This document shows, piece after piece, positions 19,731 through 30,138 of a DNA stretch of 64,000 nt. Where the stretch lies: positions 1 through 64,000 of the forward strand of contig NZ_JAFIFK010000010.1 of the NCBI RefSeq assembly GCF_020832045.1. The letters are read 5' to 3'. Every line of letters begins with the position of its first letter. The stretch's first letter is position 1. This DNA comes from Halomonas sp. Its GTDB lineage: Bacteria; Pseudomonadota; Gammaproteobacteria; Pseudomonadales; Halomonadaceae. The position numbers and the translations under genes are program-made. The notes beneath the pieces were generated by a model. That model was not told the origin of the DNA and did not search any database. It worked only from the letters and a program-made list of their open reading frames with translations.

Positions 19731-20135
19731 TCATTGCAAGGCGACGGCCTCGCCCTGCCGGTTGAGCGCGAGAAAACTCTGTGTGTTACCCATCTGCAGC
19801 GACTGCACCATACGCTGTAGATGATGCTCGACCTCGTCGCTCGTAGGCGCCTGGTGGCCCTTGCCTGACAAAGCACCGACGAAGACGACGTCCCACTCGA
19901 TCTCGGTTCGCTGTGACTCGGCCACCAGCGCCTGCATGTCGCTCAGCTCGTCCGGCGCCTTGTCCACACACAGTACCGGCGTCAGCACGCCGCCTTCGCC
20001 TTGCTCGAAGCCCCGGCGCTGCTCGGGGGTGGGGTTCTCAGGCAGCTCGGCGCGAGTGAACACGAACAGCAGCCGCTGCGGCTCGGGCTGGCGCTGCGCT
20101 TCTTCCAGCAGATCGGTAAAACGGGAAATGGCCAA
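19731..20135 (-). CDS. Conserved small protein (often mislabelled ribonucleotide reductase subunit alpha)
   Basis: A 134-residue cytoplasmic protein of a family conserved in Pseudomonas and Halomonas. I recall homologues annotated as ribonucleotide reductase subunit alpha, but it is far too short and shows no reductase motifs. Recognisable parts are QPQRLLFVFTRAELP-like, LTPVLCVDKAPDELSD and a C-terminal LQRMVQSL segment. No conserved function is known to me. A TTG start at 20135 after GGAGG is the best choice; the open frame upstream to 20222 has no site and unrelated sequence. Confidence 0.7.
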   Translation of the reverse strand: MAISRFTDLLEEAQRQPEPQRLLFVFTRAELPENPTPEQRRGFEQGEGGVLTPVLCVDKAPDELSDMQALVAESQRTEIEWDVVFVGALSGKGHQAPTSDEVEHHLQRMVQSLQMGNTQSFLALNRQGEAVALQ

Positions 20136-20209
20136 GTCAGTCCTCCAGCAGTTCGCAGTCCGGCAGATGCCACTACGATAACGCATCCCGTCATGCGGCG
20201 TGCAAGCGA

Positions 20210-22159
20210 TCAGAGCGACCAATCGACGCGCAGGGCGGCTTCGTCGAGCGGCCAGGTTCCCACCGCCTGAGTCTCGCCGCTTTCCGCTACCGTCACGTGA
20301 CTATGGGCCAGCTGATGGCGCAAGCTACCCAGGAGCCGCTCGAGCGCCTGGCGCTCGTCACCGCTGATCGCCACTATCGCCGTGCCGGGCAGCGTCCAGG
20401 CCCGCGCCTCACCGTGACGCGCCATTTCCGCCACACTCGCGTCTAGTCCCCGCTGCTCGAGCCAGGCGGCGACCTGTTCGGTCAGCCCCACCACCAGCAG
20501 TGGCGCCGCGTCCACCGATGCCGCTTCGGCGTCCGGCAGCGGATGAGCCAGCGCCCTCCTGACCGGCTCAGCCAGCACGGCATCCAGCGCCAGCAGCCGG
20601 CTTTCGGGGTCCAGCACCACGCTTCGGAGTATTGGCGGCCCCTCCAGCTGGCGCAGCAGGTCGAAGTCCGGATCGATGCGCAGCGACAGCGGCTCATGAA
20701 CAAGCGCCAGCGAGAGCTCGGTCCGATGCCCATCGAGTGCGATAGTGCGCCGTTCCATACCGGCGACGGTGTCGATCACCAGCGGTACACGAAGCGGCCA
20801 GGGGGCATGTTCCCCGGCCTGTTTCAAAACGCCCTCTATCATCCAGCCGTCCTGGGTCTCGCTACGCGTGGCCTCGACGCCGAGAGTCGGGCGACCCGGT
20901 TGCTGCGTCCAGGCTTCGACAAACGCCTGCAGCGGCTCGTCGGCGGCCTTGCTCAGCGCCGCCGCAAGATCGTCCCAGGCGGCCTCGCGGTGCATGTAGC
21001 GCTCGGCAAAGCGACGCAACCCCGCGTCGAAGGCCTCGTCGCCGATATGCTGACGCAGCATGTGCAGCAACATGGCACCGTGCTGATAGCCCAGCAGTCG
21101 CAGTGCCGGGTCGCGCTGGCCGCGGAAGTCGGCCGGCCGACCATCATAGCCCTCGGGCAGCGCGGCCAGATCGAGCAGCCAGCGGCGGCGGGTTTCCCGC
21201 GCCTCGCCGCGGGCTTCGTCGAGGGCATAATCGGCCAGGTAGGTGGTCAACGCCTCGGCCCAGTTGCCGCGAGAGTAGTCAACCAGCACGCCGGCGCCCC
21301 ACCAGGCGTGCATCAGCTCATGGGCCAGTGAGGTATGCGGAATGAACGGCAGCGGAATGACCCGCTCGCCGAGCAGAGTGAACCCTGGATAGGCCAACCC
21401 GACCGGTGCCGGTGTGGCGGCAACGGTGAAGCTCGTGTAGGGATAGGGGCCCACACGTCGAGAGAAACGCTGCAGATACTCGGCACTGTACTCCATATAG
21501 AGTTCGGCATGAGCGTCGTCCAGCGATTCGGGAAACAGCGTGCGCAGCCGCACGCCTTCCACCTCGCGACTGCGCTCCTGCCAAGGGCCGACGGCCACTT
21601 CCACCACCGCCGTACGTGGATGTACATGGAGGACGGAGTAGCCCGAATCATCTACCCGTGGCGCACCCTGCAGCGAGCCGGTGCCTACCGCCCGCTGCCC
21701 CGGCGGCACCGCAATACGCAGCGACAAGGCAAAGGGGCCCAGAGCCTCGAAGCGTGGGTACCAGCCGCCATGGGCGGGCAGCAGGCTGCCCCGGGGCGAG
21801 ACCATGAGGCGTTCCTGATCGTCGAGCCTTCCCTGCCAGCGCAGCGTCAGCGCCTCGGTTCCCGGCGGCAGTGACAGCCGGTGACTCCCCTCGCTGCCGG
21901 TTGCCACCTCCAGCGCCACGCCATCGGCTTCGGCCGCCACCACCACGAGGCCGGACAGCAGCGTGAAGTCGCTCGCAGCGGGCGGCGGCGCGAGCAGCAT
22001 TTCGCCTTCGAGCCACCCGCTGGCGGGGTCCAGCGCAACCGCGAGATCGACCTCGGGAAGCGCTTCGGCCTGTGTCGTAGCGACGCCGAAGAGCAGAGCG
22101 GCCAACACCAACCCCGTCAGCCTGCTCCGCAGCCAGCGCGGCACGTAGCGATTGAGCAT
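20210..22159 (-). CDS. Exported M1-like gluzincin metallopeptidase
   Basis: A 649-residue protein with an N-terminal signal sequence (LTGLVLAALLFGVATTQAEA). Its zinc-peptidase core has HELMH and a downstream glutamate in NWAEALTTYLADY. Seventeen residues separate the last histidine from this glutamate, one fewer than the usual M1 spacing. The aminopeptidase GAMEN motif is not visible, so exopeptidase activity is doubtful. N-terminal beta-rich and C-terminal regions flank the catalytic part. It lies two bases downstream of the ChaN-PDZ gene, so the two are cotranslated and probably act together in the periplasm. Confidence 0.8.
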   Translation of the reverse strand: MLNRYVPRWLRSRLTGLVLAALLFGVATTQAEALPEVDLAVALDPASGWLEGEMLLAPPPAASDFTLLSGLVVVAAEADGVALEVATGSEGSHRLSLPPGTEALTLRWQGRLDDQERLMVSPRGSLLPAHGGWYPRFEALGPFALSLRIAVPPGQRAVGTGSLQGAPRVDDSGYSVLHVHPRTAVVEVAVGPWQERSREVEGVRLRTLFPESLDDAHAELYMEYSAEYLQRFSRRVGPYPYTSFTVAATPAPVGLAYPGFTLLGERVIPLPFIPHTSLAHELMHAWWGAGVLVDYSRGNWAEALTTYLADYALDEARGEARETRRRWLLDLAALPEGYDGRPADFRGQRDPALRLLGYQHGAMLLHMLRQHIGDEAFDAGLRRFAERYMHREAAWDDLAAALSKAADEPLQAFVEAWTQQPGRPTLGVEATRSETQDGWMIEGVLKQAGEHAPWPLRVPLVIDTVAGMERRTIALDGHRTELSLALVHEPLSLRIDPDFDLLRQLEGPPILRSVVLDPESRLLALDAVLAEPVRRALAHPLPDAEAASVDAAPLLVVGLTEQVAAWLEQRGLDASVAEMARHGEARAWTLPGTAIVAISGDERQALERLLGSLRHQLAHSHVTVAESGETQAVGTWPLDEAALRVDWSL

Positions 22160-22161
22160 GC

Positions 22162-23322
22162 TCAGTCTCCGCCATCGCGAGGCGGAAAGCGTGCCAGCAC
22201 CTCACGCTGCTCATCTCCGCGGCGAATCTCCAGCGGCAGCAGGGTGCCGGGGTGCTGGCGCTGCACCAGCTGGGTGAGATCGGCAGGCCTCGTCAGCGCT
22301 TCACCGGCCGCCCGCAGAATGATATCGCCCTCCTCGAGGCCGGCCTGCTCCGCCACCGAACCGGGCAGTACGCCATGTACCGCCACCCCTTGCGCGTCGG
22401 GCATCAGATAGATTCCCAACTGCATGGGCGCCTGCAGCGGCTGCGAGGTTTCGGCCAGGGCGAACACGGCCTGCGCCAGCCCGGCGGGCGGTGGCTCGCA
22501 CGCTTCGGCTCCTACCGCCCATGGCAGCAAGGTGGCATGTGCCTCGACGCCCAAATCATCGAGCTGGTGAGGAACACCATGCTCGTACTGCAGATGCCCC
22601 TGGCCGATCAGACCGACCGTGAGCGCGCCCTCACTGGCGGCTTCGGCCAGCCCGACGGCCATGGCACGGTCCCACACGAGCTGCGCGGCGATGAAACGCT
22701 CGAGGCTCTCCTCATCTCCTGAAGTGGGGTGCTGGGCATGCACGGCGGCCAAGCGCTCGCGATAGTCGGGCAGCGCCTCGGCCGGTGCGGAGATACCGAA
22801 GCGCTCGGCTTCCGGCACCGCCGCCCAGCCCTCGCCGGCCAGCCGGCCGCGCAGCTCGGGGGTCACGTTGATCGCCTTGAGCGGCACCTGGTTGAGACGC
22901 GCAAAGTGCAGTATCGGCAGGTACAGCGCCGGATCGAATCCCCAGGCGCGGCGCCAATTGCTGGCGTCGAGGAAATCCGCTTCGTCCAGCTCGCCTGCCA
23001 CCCAGGCATCCAATGCCGGCTGGGCCTCACGCGGCAGCATCTCCAGGCCGATTACCATCTCCGGGCGATAGGCATGCAGGCCGGCCAAGGTGTGCAGTTG
23101 CCAACGATGATGATCCATGCGGTCGTGCTGCTCGCCGAGCATCACCACGTCGCGCTCGGCCAGCTCCGCGAACAGTGCCGCCGAATCGAGGCGCTCACCG
23201 CCGGGCTGATGCCATTCCCCCGGCGCTGGGCAGGTAGCAGCTTGCAGCGGCAAGGCCACGAGGCAGACAGACAAACAGGCCGATGAAGCCAGCCCACGGA
23301 ACAAGACGGTCGGATAGCGCAT
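22162..23322 (-). CDS. ChaN-family haem-binding-fold protein with C-terminal PDZ domain
   Basis: A 386-residue exported protein. After the signal sequence (LASSACLSVCLVALPLQA) comes a ChaN/Cofac_haem_bdg domain (DVVMLGEQHDRMDHHRWQL, VIGLEMLPREAQPALDAW, FIAAQLVWDRAMAVGLAEAA). A PDZ domain follows (MQLGIYLMPDAQGVAVHGV, PGSVAEQAGLEEGDIILRAAG). In Campylobacter ChaN binds haem dimers; a haem role here is inference. ATG 23322 is chosen because AGGGAG abuts the ATG six bases earlier. The PDZ domain may present substrates to the adjacent peptidase. Confidence 0.82.
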   Translation of the reverse strand: MRYPTVLFRGLASSACLSVCLVALPLQAATCPAPGEWHQPGGERLDSAALFAELAERDVVMLGEQHDRMDHHRWQLHTLAGLHAYRPEMVIGLEMLPREAQPALDAWVAGELDEADFLDASNWRRAWGFDPALYLPILHFARLNQVPLKAINVTPELRGRLAGEGWAAVPEAERFGISAPAEALPDYRERLAAVHAQHPTSGDEESLERFIAAQLVWDRAMAVGLAEAASEGALTVGLIGQGHLQYEHGVPHQLDDLGVEAHATLLPWAVGAEACEPPPAGLAQAVFALAETSQPLQAPMQLGIYLMPDAQGVAVHGVLPGSVAEQAGLEEGDIILRAAGEALTRPADLTQLVQRQHPGTLLPLEIRRGDEQREVLARFPPRDGGD

Positions 23323-23370
23323 CGGCATCTCCCTTTTTAGGCTGCCTCCATGATGGCGCATTCGACCGTG

Positions 23371-24675
23371 TCAAGCAGCCTCTTCCTCGATATCCCGCGC
23401 TTCCGCCTGCTCGAAGTGAAACTCCAACTGCGTCGGCTCCAGGCGCGGGTCGAGTTCGGTGAAGTGCGGCGTTTCCATGGTCGGTACCGCCACGAAGGGC
23501 TCCTGTTCGACCTCTTCGAGGGGCTCGCCGAGGCGGCGACGCAGACGCAGCCCCACGAACAGCGCCAGCGCGAGCGATGCCCCACCGAGGAAGACCCACA
23601 GCCCATCGGGGCCCATCGCCTGCATCACCAACGAGGCCGAGAACGGGCCGATGATCGAGCCGATGCCATACCAGATCATCAGCTTGGCATTGGCGGCGAC
23701 GATCTCGCCGGGCTCTAGCCAGTCATTGGTGTGGGCCAGGCTCAATGCGTAGAGGGTGTGCAGCATGGCGGTATGGAAGCAGGCGGCCAGTATCAGCATG
23801 AGGAAGTCGACGCGTGCCAGCATCGACACCAGCACGCCGGAGATCGTCATCACCACGGCCATGCCCAGGATCACCTTGCGCCGGTCGATATGGTCGGAAA
23901 GCCGCCCCAGCCCCCACTGAGCGAAGAGTGCCACCATCGTGGTGATCGCCATGAAGCGGGCCGTCTCGCCGGTGGTCAGGCCGATCTCCTGACCGTAGAA
24001 GGGGGTCATGGCGAAGAACGACTGCACCATCAGCCCGGCGGTGAAGGCCCCGACCAACCCCACCGGGGCGCGCTTGAACAGGGTCTTCAAGGGTATCTTC
24101 TGGGGCTGGATATCGTGGGTCTGGCGCGGGCCGTGGATGCGCACGATCGACAGCGGCACCAGCGCCAGAGCGAACAGCATGCCAACGAGAGAAAACAGCG
24201 CCGGCCCGGCCGGATCGGCCAGGTTGAGCATCCACTGCCCACCGGCCAGCGAGACCGTCGAGATGATCATGTAGATCGCCAACACTCGGCCGCGATTCTC
24301 GTTGGTTGACTCCCCCGAGACCCACGACTCCATCACCATCAGCATGCCCGCCGTGGCCACCCCGCCGATCAGCCGCCAGGCCAGCCAGGCCCAAGGGTTG
24401 ACCCACAGGCCGTGGAGCATGGCGGTGACCGCCAAGATGCCAGCACAGGCGGCGAACACACGAATGTGGCCGACGCTGCGGATGCGTTTCTCGAGCATAT
24501 AGCTGCCCAGCACGAAGCCCAGCGAGAAGCTCGACATCAGCAGCCCCGCCATGTGCGAGGGGAAGCCCTCGATGGACATGCGCACCCCAAGCAGGGTCAT
24601 GATCAGGCCATGCCCCAGCAGGAAGCTGATTTCACAGACGAAGAGGATGGGAAGGGTTGCCGGTAAACTGCGCAA
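23371..24675 (-). CDS. MFS transporter, YcaD-like
   Basis: A 434-residue major facilitator with about twelve hydrophobic segments. It opens ILFVCEISFLLGHGLIMTLLGVRMSIEGF and has the loop 8-9-type motif QWGLGRLSDHIDRRKVI, as in E. coli YcaD and its relatives. A charged C-terminal tail of ~50 residues follows. Substrate unknown. The start is a TTG at 24675 preceded by GGAGTGA; the longer open frame to 25308 overlaps the divergent gene and is not family-like. Confidence 0.82.
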   Translation of the reverse strand: MRSLPATLPILFVCEISFLLGHGLIMTLLGVRMSIEGFPSHMAGLLMSSFSLGFVLGSYMLEKRIRSVGHIRVFAACAGILAVTAMLHGLWVNPWAWLAWRLIGGVATAGMLMVMESWVSGESTNENRGRVLAIYMIISTVSLAGGQWMLNLADPAGPALFSLVGMLFALALVPLSIVRIHGPRQTHDIQPQKIPLKTLFKRAPVGLVGAFTAGLMVQSFFAMTPFYGQEIGLTTGETARFMAITTMVALFAQWGLGRLSDHIDRRKVILGMAVVMTISGVLVSMLARVDFLMLILAACFHTAMLHTLYALSLAHTNDWLEPGEIVAANAKLMIWYGIGSIIGPFSASLVMQAMGPDGLWVFLGGASLALALFVGLRLRRRLGEPLEEVEQEPFVAVPTMETPHFTELDPRLEPTQLEFHFEQAEARDIEEEAA

Positions 24676-24852
24676 GATGTCACTCCATTGACGTGGTCGA
24701 ACGCGGGACCAGCCGGCCTCGGGCCAGACTGCCTGGCCCAGTGTAGGAAGGCGAAGGGGGGTCTTGCCAATACGGCAGCCGTGGCGCCTCGCTATCAGCC
24801 TCGCCTGCCAGGGTCTACGCTTAGGAAAATAACGGTACGCAAGGAGGCCATC

Positions 24853-25269
24853 ATGGCAGGCAAGGAAACCGCCTCTCTCCTGGTGGGAGCGATCCTGTTC
24901 TGGCCGGCTTCGACGCTGGCCGCCGGCCCCGTCACGCCGGACGAGAGCGCTGCCGGCATGGACCCGGCAGAAATCACCGAGCCACCGAATGTTCGCACTG
25001 GCCGGGCCGGTACCACCAGCGGCATCACGGGGGCCGACATGGAAGAGGATGACCAGGGCAGCGGCAGCGGCGAGACCCGGGGCGACGAGCTGTTCCAGAC
25101 CCCTGCCGCGGCATCCGATGCCGGCCCCGCCTACGAGACCCAGTCGCCCGAGAGGGAAGAGGACGGCGAGGGCGATGAAGAGGTCATGCCAGACGATCCA
25201 CTGGGGGCCGACGACACCGGACGACAGGAAGATGGTGAGCCCCAGGCCAGCGGCGACCAGTCGCCCTGA
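24853..25269 (+). CDS. Hypothetical acidic exported protein
   Basis: A 138-residue protein I do not recognise. A signal peptide (TASLLVGAILFWPASTLAA) precedes a low-complexity, very acidic mature part rich in D, E, G, P, T and S (EEDDQGSGSGE, REEDGEGDEEVMPDD). It is probably disordered in the periplasm. Such acidic composition fits a halophile. The strong AAGGAGG site supports translation. It is divergent from the MFS gene. Confidence 0.65.
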   Translation: MAGKETASLLVGAILFWPASTLAAGPVTPDESAAGMDPAEITEPPNVRTGRAGTTSGITGADMEEDDQGSGSGETRGDELFQTPAAASDAGPAYETQSPEREEDGEGDEEVMPDDPLGADDTGRQEDGEPQASGDQSP

Positions 25270-25410
25270 TGAGGCATGCATCAGGCGTTCGTTACCAAAG
25301 GAAACCAACCGCCGACGGGCATCCCCGTCGGGAGCCGCTACGCTTAAGGTAGACCGTTAGTAGCAAATCATAATGACAGCAATGAGTAAGGAAACCAGGC
25401 AGGAGGCCAC

Positions 25411-28400
25411 ATGACCCTCAGGGTTTCGCGCAGACAATTCTTCAAGCTCGGTGCGGCGGGGATGGCCACATCCAGCATGGCCATGATGGGCTTCGCCCCG
25501 GACCCCGCCATCGCCTCGATCCGCCACTTCAAGCTCACCGGCGCCAAGATCACACGAAGCAACTGCACCTACTGCTCGGTGGGCTGCGGCGTACTGATCT
25601 ACGCCCGCGGCGATCAGGCGATCAACAACATCGACGACATCTACCACATCGAGGGGGATCCGGATCACCCGGTGAGCCGCGGCTCGCTGTGCCCCAAGGG
25701 CGCGGGCCTGCTCGACTACATCCGCAGCGATTCACGGCTGCGCTACCCCCAGGTGCGTGAGGCCGGCAGCAACGAATGGAAGCGGATCAGTTGGGATGAG
25801 GCCTTCGATCGTATTGCCCGTTACATGAAGGACGACCGCGACGCCAACTTCGTCACCGAGAACGACGAAGGCAATACGGTCAATCACTGGACCACCACCG
25901 GCATGCTGGCGGCTTCCGCCTCGACCAACGAGACGGCCTACTGCACCCACAAGATTGCCCGCAGCCTGGGCATGGTAGCGTTCGACAACCAGGCGCGCGT
26001 CTGACACGGACCGACGGTGGCAGGTCTTGCCCCAACATTCGGTCGCGGTGCCATGACCAACCACTGGGTCGACATACGCAATGCCGACCTGATCATCGGT
26101 ATGGGGGGCAACCCCGCCGAAGCGCACCCGGTGGGCTTTCGCTGGGTAATGGAGGCGCGTGAGCACAACGACGCCCGGCTGGTGGTGGTCGACCCCCGCT
26201 TTACGCGTACCGCTGCAGTGGCGGACTACTACGCCGAAATTCGCACGGGGACCGATATCGCCTTCCTCGGCGGGCTGATCAGCTACCTGATCGAGAGCGG
26301 TCGCTTCCATCGCGACTACGTGCTCGCCTACACCGATGCCAGCCTGATCGTGGATGAGGCCTTCGGCTTCGAGGATGGCCTGTTCAACGGCTATGACCCC
26401 GACAACGGTGAGTACGAGATGGAGGGCTGGCAGTACGAGCACGACGACGAGGGCCACGCCCTGCGCGACGAAACGCTCCAGCATCCGCGCTGTGTGTTCC
26501 AACTGATGCGACAGCACTTCAGCCGCTACACCCTCGAGGTGGTGTCATCGGTATGCGGCACGCCGAGCGAGAAGATTCAAAAGGTGTGGGACATGGCGGC
26601 CGAGACGGCGGCTCCCGACAAGACCATGACCTTCCTGTATGCGCTGGGCTGGACACAGCACTCCATTGGCTCGCAGATCATCCGCACCGCGGCCATGGTT
26701 CAGCTGCTGCTGGGCAACATGGGCATGCGCGGCGGCGGGGTCAACGCTCTGCGCGGGCACTCCAACATCCAGGGTCTGACCGATCTTGGATTGCTCTCCG
26801 ACCAGTTGCCCGGCTACCTGACCCTCGCGGACGACGACGAGCAGGACTACGAGGAGTACATCCTCGATCGGGCCCGACCGCCGCTGGTGCCCGAAGAGGT
26901 TTCCTACTGGCGCTATTACGAGCGCTTCCACGTCAGCCTGATGAAGGCGTGGTACGGCGAAGCCGCCACCGAGGCCAACGACTGGTGCTTCGACTGGCTG
27001 CCGAAGATGGGCGAGGATCTCTACGACATCCTGCACACCTTCGAGCGCATGCACCATGGTGAGATCACCGGCTACCTGTGCCAAGGCTTCAACCCGTTGG
27101 CCGCTTTCCCGCACAAGGCCAAGGTCACCGAGGCGCTGTCGCGGCTCAAGTTCCTGGTGGTGATCGACCCCTTGAGCACCGAGACCGCGGAGTTCTGGCG
27201 TAACCACGGTGAATATCACGATGTGGACACGGCAGCGATCGACACCGAGGTCTTCCGTCTTCCCACCACCAGTTTCGCCGAGGAGGACGGCACCATCGTC
27301 AACAGCTCGCGCTGGCTGCAGTGGTTCTGGCAGGCGGCTCCGCCGCCGGGCGAGGCGAAGCCAGACACCGCGATTCTCGCCGGTATCTTCCTGCGCCTGC
27401 AGCGGCTCTATCAGGAAGAGGGCGGTGCCTTTCCCGACCCCATCCTCAACCTGCACTGGCCCTATCGCCGGCCCGAGGAACCAAGCCCCGAAGAACTGGC
27501 CCGCGAATACAACGGCTGGGCACTGGAGGATGTCTTCGACGAGGATCGTAACCTGGTGGTGCGTGCCGGCGAACAGCTGGAGGACTTCGGCTTCCTGCGG
27601 GCCGACGGCTCCACCGCCTGCGGCTGCTGGATCTTCGCCGGCTGCTGGACCGAGGCCGGCAACCAGATGGTCCGGCGCGACAACTCCGACCCTTACGGCA
27701 CCGGGCAAACGCTGGGCTGGGCCTGGGCGTGGCCGGCCAACCGCCGCATTCTCTACAACCGTGCCAGCGCCCGACCCGATGGCACTCCCTGGGCGGCCAA
27801 CAAGGCGGTAGTGTGGTGGGACGGCCAGCGCTGGGTCGGCAACGATGTGCCCGACTTCCCGGTCGACTCCGCTCCTGGCACGGCCCAAGGCCCCTTCATC
27901 ATGAACCAGACCGGGCGCGGCCAGCTGTTCGCTCGCGATCGCATGAAGGAGGGCCCCTTCCCCGAGCACTACGAGCCGTTCGAAACGCCCATTGCCAACA
28001 ACCCGCTGCACCCGGGCAGCATGCTGGCCAAGCACAACCCGGCCGCACGGGTGTTCGCTCAGGACCGCGAGAATTTCGGCACCTTCGAGGAGTTTCCTCA
28101 TGCAGCCACGAGCTACCGACTGACCGAACACTTCCACTACTGGACGATGCACAACCGGCTCAACGCCATCGCCCAGCCGGAGAAGTTCGTCGAAATCGGT
28201 GAAGCCCTGGCCCAGGAGCTGGGAATTGCCAAGGGTGAGCGGGTTCGAGTCAGCTCCAAGCGTGGCTACATCGACGCAGTGGCGGTGGTGACCAAGCGCA
28301 TCCGCCCGCTGCGGGTGGATGGCCAGGTCGTCCACCAGGTGGGCATCCCGCTGCACTGGGGTTTCCTCGGCGAGACGAAGAAGGCCCACCTGACCAATAC

Positions 28401-28479
28401 GCTGACGCCCTCGGTCGGCGACGCCAACACACAGACGCCGGAATACAAGTCGTTCCTGGTGCGGGTCGACAAGCTGTAG
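25411..28479 (+). CDS. fdnG: Formate dehydrogenase-N alpha subunit, selenocysteine-containing
   Basis: A 1022-residue periplasmic molybdo-bis-PGD formate dehydrogenase catalytic subunit, read through an in-frame UGA (26002-26004) as selenocysteine 198 (E. coli FdnG: Sec196). The local context [21 protein letters not shown] is the classic FdnG active site, so this is one gene rather than two broken halves. The N-terminus has a twin-arginine signal (SRRQFFKLG), followed by a 4Fe-4S motif ([10 protein letters not shown]...SLCPKGAG). The start follows AGGAGG. It forms an operon with fdnH, fdnI and fdhE, with selA, selB and tRNA-Sec immediately downstream. Confidence 0.96.
26002..26033 (+). other. 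UGA-Sec codon and bacterial SECIS hairpin in fdnG
   Basis: UGA at 26002-26004, then 11 bases, then an 18-base hairpin at 26016-26033: GG, bulged U, GGCA, loop GGUCU, UGCC, CC. The spacing, bulged U and GGUCU loop match the E. coli fdhF/fdnG element recognised by the SelB C-terminal domain. An outer CCGA/TCGG pairing (26011-14 with 26039-42) extends it. Confidence 0.93.
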
Positions 28480-28495
28480 CGCAAGGAGGCGAGAA

Positions 28496-29452
28496 ATGAG
28501 AGGCGAACAAGTCAACCTGCAGAACATCATCGCCCGATCGGCAACCCCGGTGCCCTCGCCCCAGGAGCGCACCGGCGGCATCGACCGTGTGACCAAGCTG
28601 ATCGACGTTTCACGCTGCATCGGTTGCAAGGCTTGCCAGGTGGCCTGCGCCGAATGGAATGATCTGCGAGACGAGGTTGGGGAATGCGTGGGTGAGTACG
28701 ACAACCCGCTCGATCTCACGCCCAACACCTGGCAGGTGATGCGCTTCGACGAATACGAGAACGAGCAGGGTAACCTGGAGTGGTTGATCCGCAAGGACAA
28801 CTGCATGCACTGCGCCGATCCCGGCTGTCTCGAGGCTTGCCCCGCCCCCGGCGCCATCGTGCAGTACGCCAACGGCATCGTCGACTTCAACTCCGAGCAC
28901 TGTATCGGCTGCGGCTACTGTGTTACCGGCTGCCCCTTCGACGTACCGCGCATCTCGGAAGTGGATGGCAAGTCCTACAAATGCACGCTCTGCTCCGACC
29001 GGGTGTTCCACGGCCTGGAGCCGGCCTGCGTCAAGTCATGCCCCACCGGTTCGATCATGTTCGGCACCCGCGACGACATGCTCGACCTGGCCGAGACCCG
29101 CACCGACTTCCTCAAGAGCCGCGGCTTCGACAATGCCGGGGTCTACAATCCCGAGGGGGTCGACGGCACCCATGTGATCTACGTGCTGCAGCATGCCGAC
29201 AAGCCGGAGATCTACAGCGCCCTGCCGGAAGACCCCAGCATCAGCCCGATGGTCGGCGCCTGGAAGGGAGTGGGCAAACCGCTGGCCTCGGCGGCCATCG
29301 GCCTTGCCGCGCTGACCGGGTTCTTCCACTACGTCACGGCCGGTCCCAAGGAGCTCAGCGAAGAGGACGAGCAGGCGGTACGCGACGACGAAGCCCGCGA
29401 GAGGGAGCGGGAGGCCAGAGAAGAACGAGATGAAGGGGAGGAGCGACCATGA
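28496..29452 (+). CDS. fdnH: Formate dehydrogenase-N iron-sulfur subunit
   Basis: A 318-residue four-cluster ferredoxin-like subunit that carries electrons from FdnG to the membrane cytochrome. Four 4Fe-4S binding groups are visible: [37 protein letters not shown] and CTLCSDRV...CVKSCP. A C-terminal hydrophobic helix ([19 protein letters not shown]) anchors it, followed by a ~35-residue highly charged tail ([18 protein letters not shown]). It starts 16 bases after fdnG with AAGGAGG, and its stop overlaps the fdnI start (ATGA). Confidence 0.95.
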   Translation: MRGEQVNLQNIIARSATPVPSPQERTGGIDRVTKLIDVSRCIGCKACQVACAEWNDLRDEVGECVGEYDNPLDLTPNTWQVMRFDEYENEQGNLEWLIRKDNCMHCADPGCLEACPAPGAIVQYANGIVDFNSEHCIGCGYCVTGCPFDVPRISEVDGKSYKCTLCSDRVFHGLEPACVKSCPTGSIMFGTRDDMLDLAETRTDFLKSRGFDNAGVYNPEGVDGTHVIYVLQHADKPEIYSALPEDPSISPMVGAWKGVGKPLASAAIGLAALTGFFHYVTAGPKELSEEDEQAVRDDEAREREREAREERDEGEERP

Positions 29453-30138
29453 GCCTCGCCAAGACGGACCCGCCGCTGCAGCGCTACAGCGTCTGGATGC
29501 GCCTAAATCACTGGCTGGTCGCCATCAGCTTCGTGTTGCTGGTGCTCAGCGGCCTACCCTTCTTCCATCCCTTCTTCTGGTCGCTGACGGGGTTGTTCGG
29601 CGGCCCGACCATGACCCGCATCCTGCATCCCTGGATCGGCCTGTTCATGTCGCTGATGTTCGCCATCATGGCGGTGAGCTTCTTCAAGGAAAGCCTGTTC
29701 AAGCGGCACGACCTGCAATGGCTCAAGCAGATCAACGACGTCCTTGCCAACCGCGACGAGAAACTGCCCCCGGTCGGCAAGAACAACGCCGGCCAGAAGC
29801 TGGTGTACTGGATCATGCTGGTATGCATCCCGCTGCTGCTGATCACCGGGGTGATGATCTGGCAATCGCTGGTCGGCGAAGCCATCCCCATTACCCTGCG
29901 CCGGCTGGCCTCGCTGGGTCACGCCTATATCGCCTTTCTCGCCATCATTACACTCATCATCCACATCTACTCGGGCATCTGGGTCAAAGGCTCGTTCCAG
30001 GCCATGGTGCGCGGCCGGGTCAGCAAGGCCTGGGCTCGTCACCATCACGACCTGTGGTATGAGGAAGAGATGGAAAAAGAGCGCAAGCATCGTGAGATCA
30101 GCCGTCGTCATGACCCGACCGGAAAGGAGTCGACGTGA
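29449..30138 (+). CDS. fdnI: Formate dehydrogenase-N cytochrome b556 subunit
   Basis: A 229-residue membrane dihaem cytochrome b that passes electrons from FdnH to quinone. Four hydrophobic segments are visible, with haem-ligand histidines likely in [18 protein letters not shown] (first helix), [17 protein letters not shown] and the [21 protein letters not shown] stretch. The charged C-terminal tail is cytoplasmic by homology. It is translationally coupled to fdnH (ATGA) and overlaps fdhE (GTGA). Confidence 0.95.
   Translation: MSLAKTDPPLQRYSVWMRLNHWLVAISFVLLVLSGLPFFHPFFWSLTGLFGGPTMTRILHPWIGLFMSLMFAIMAVSFFKESLFKRHDLQWLKQINDVLANRDEKLPPVGKNNAGQKLVYWIMLVCIPLLLITGVMIWQSLVGEAIPITLRRLASLGHAYIAFLAIITLIIHIYSGIWVKGSFQAMVRGRVSKAWARHHHDLWYEEEMEKERKHREISRRHDPTGKEST

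Noticed and set aside
24676-25308. N-terminal extension of the MFS frame to 25308
   Set aside because: The extension is not membrane-transporter-like and overlaps the divergent exported-protein gene, which has a strong ribosome-binding site.
25411-28479. fdnG read as two genes or a pseudogene split at the TGA (26002-26004)
   Set aside because: The stop is in frame with flanking conserved FdnG sequence, has a SECIS hairpin at the right distance, and selA, selB and selC are adjacent. It encodes selenocysteine.
26545-28890. Long minus-strand open frame (781 codons)
   Set aside because: It is antisense to fdnG and fdnH, which are unmistakable; no domain is seen in it.
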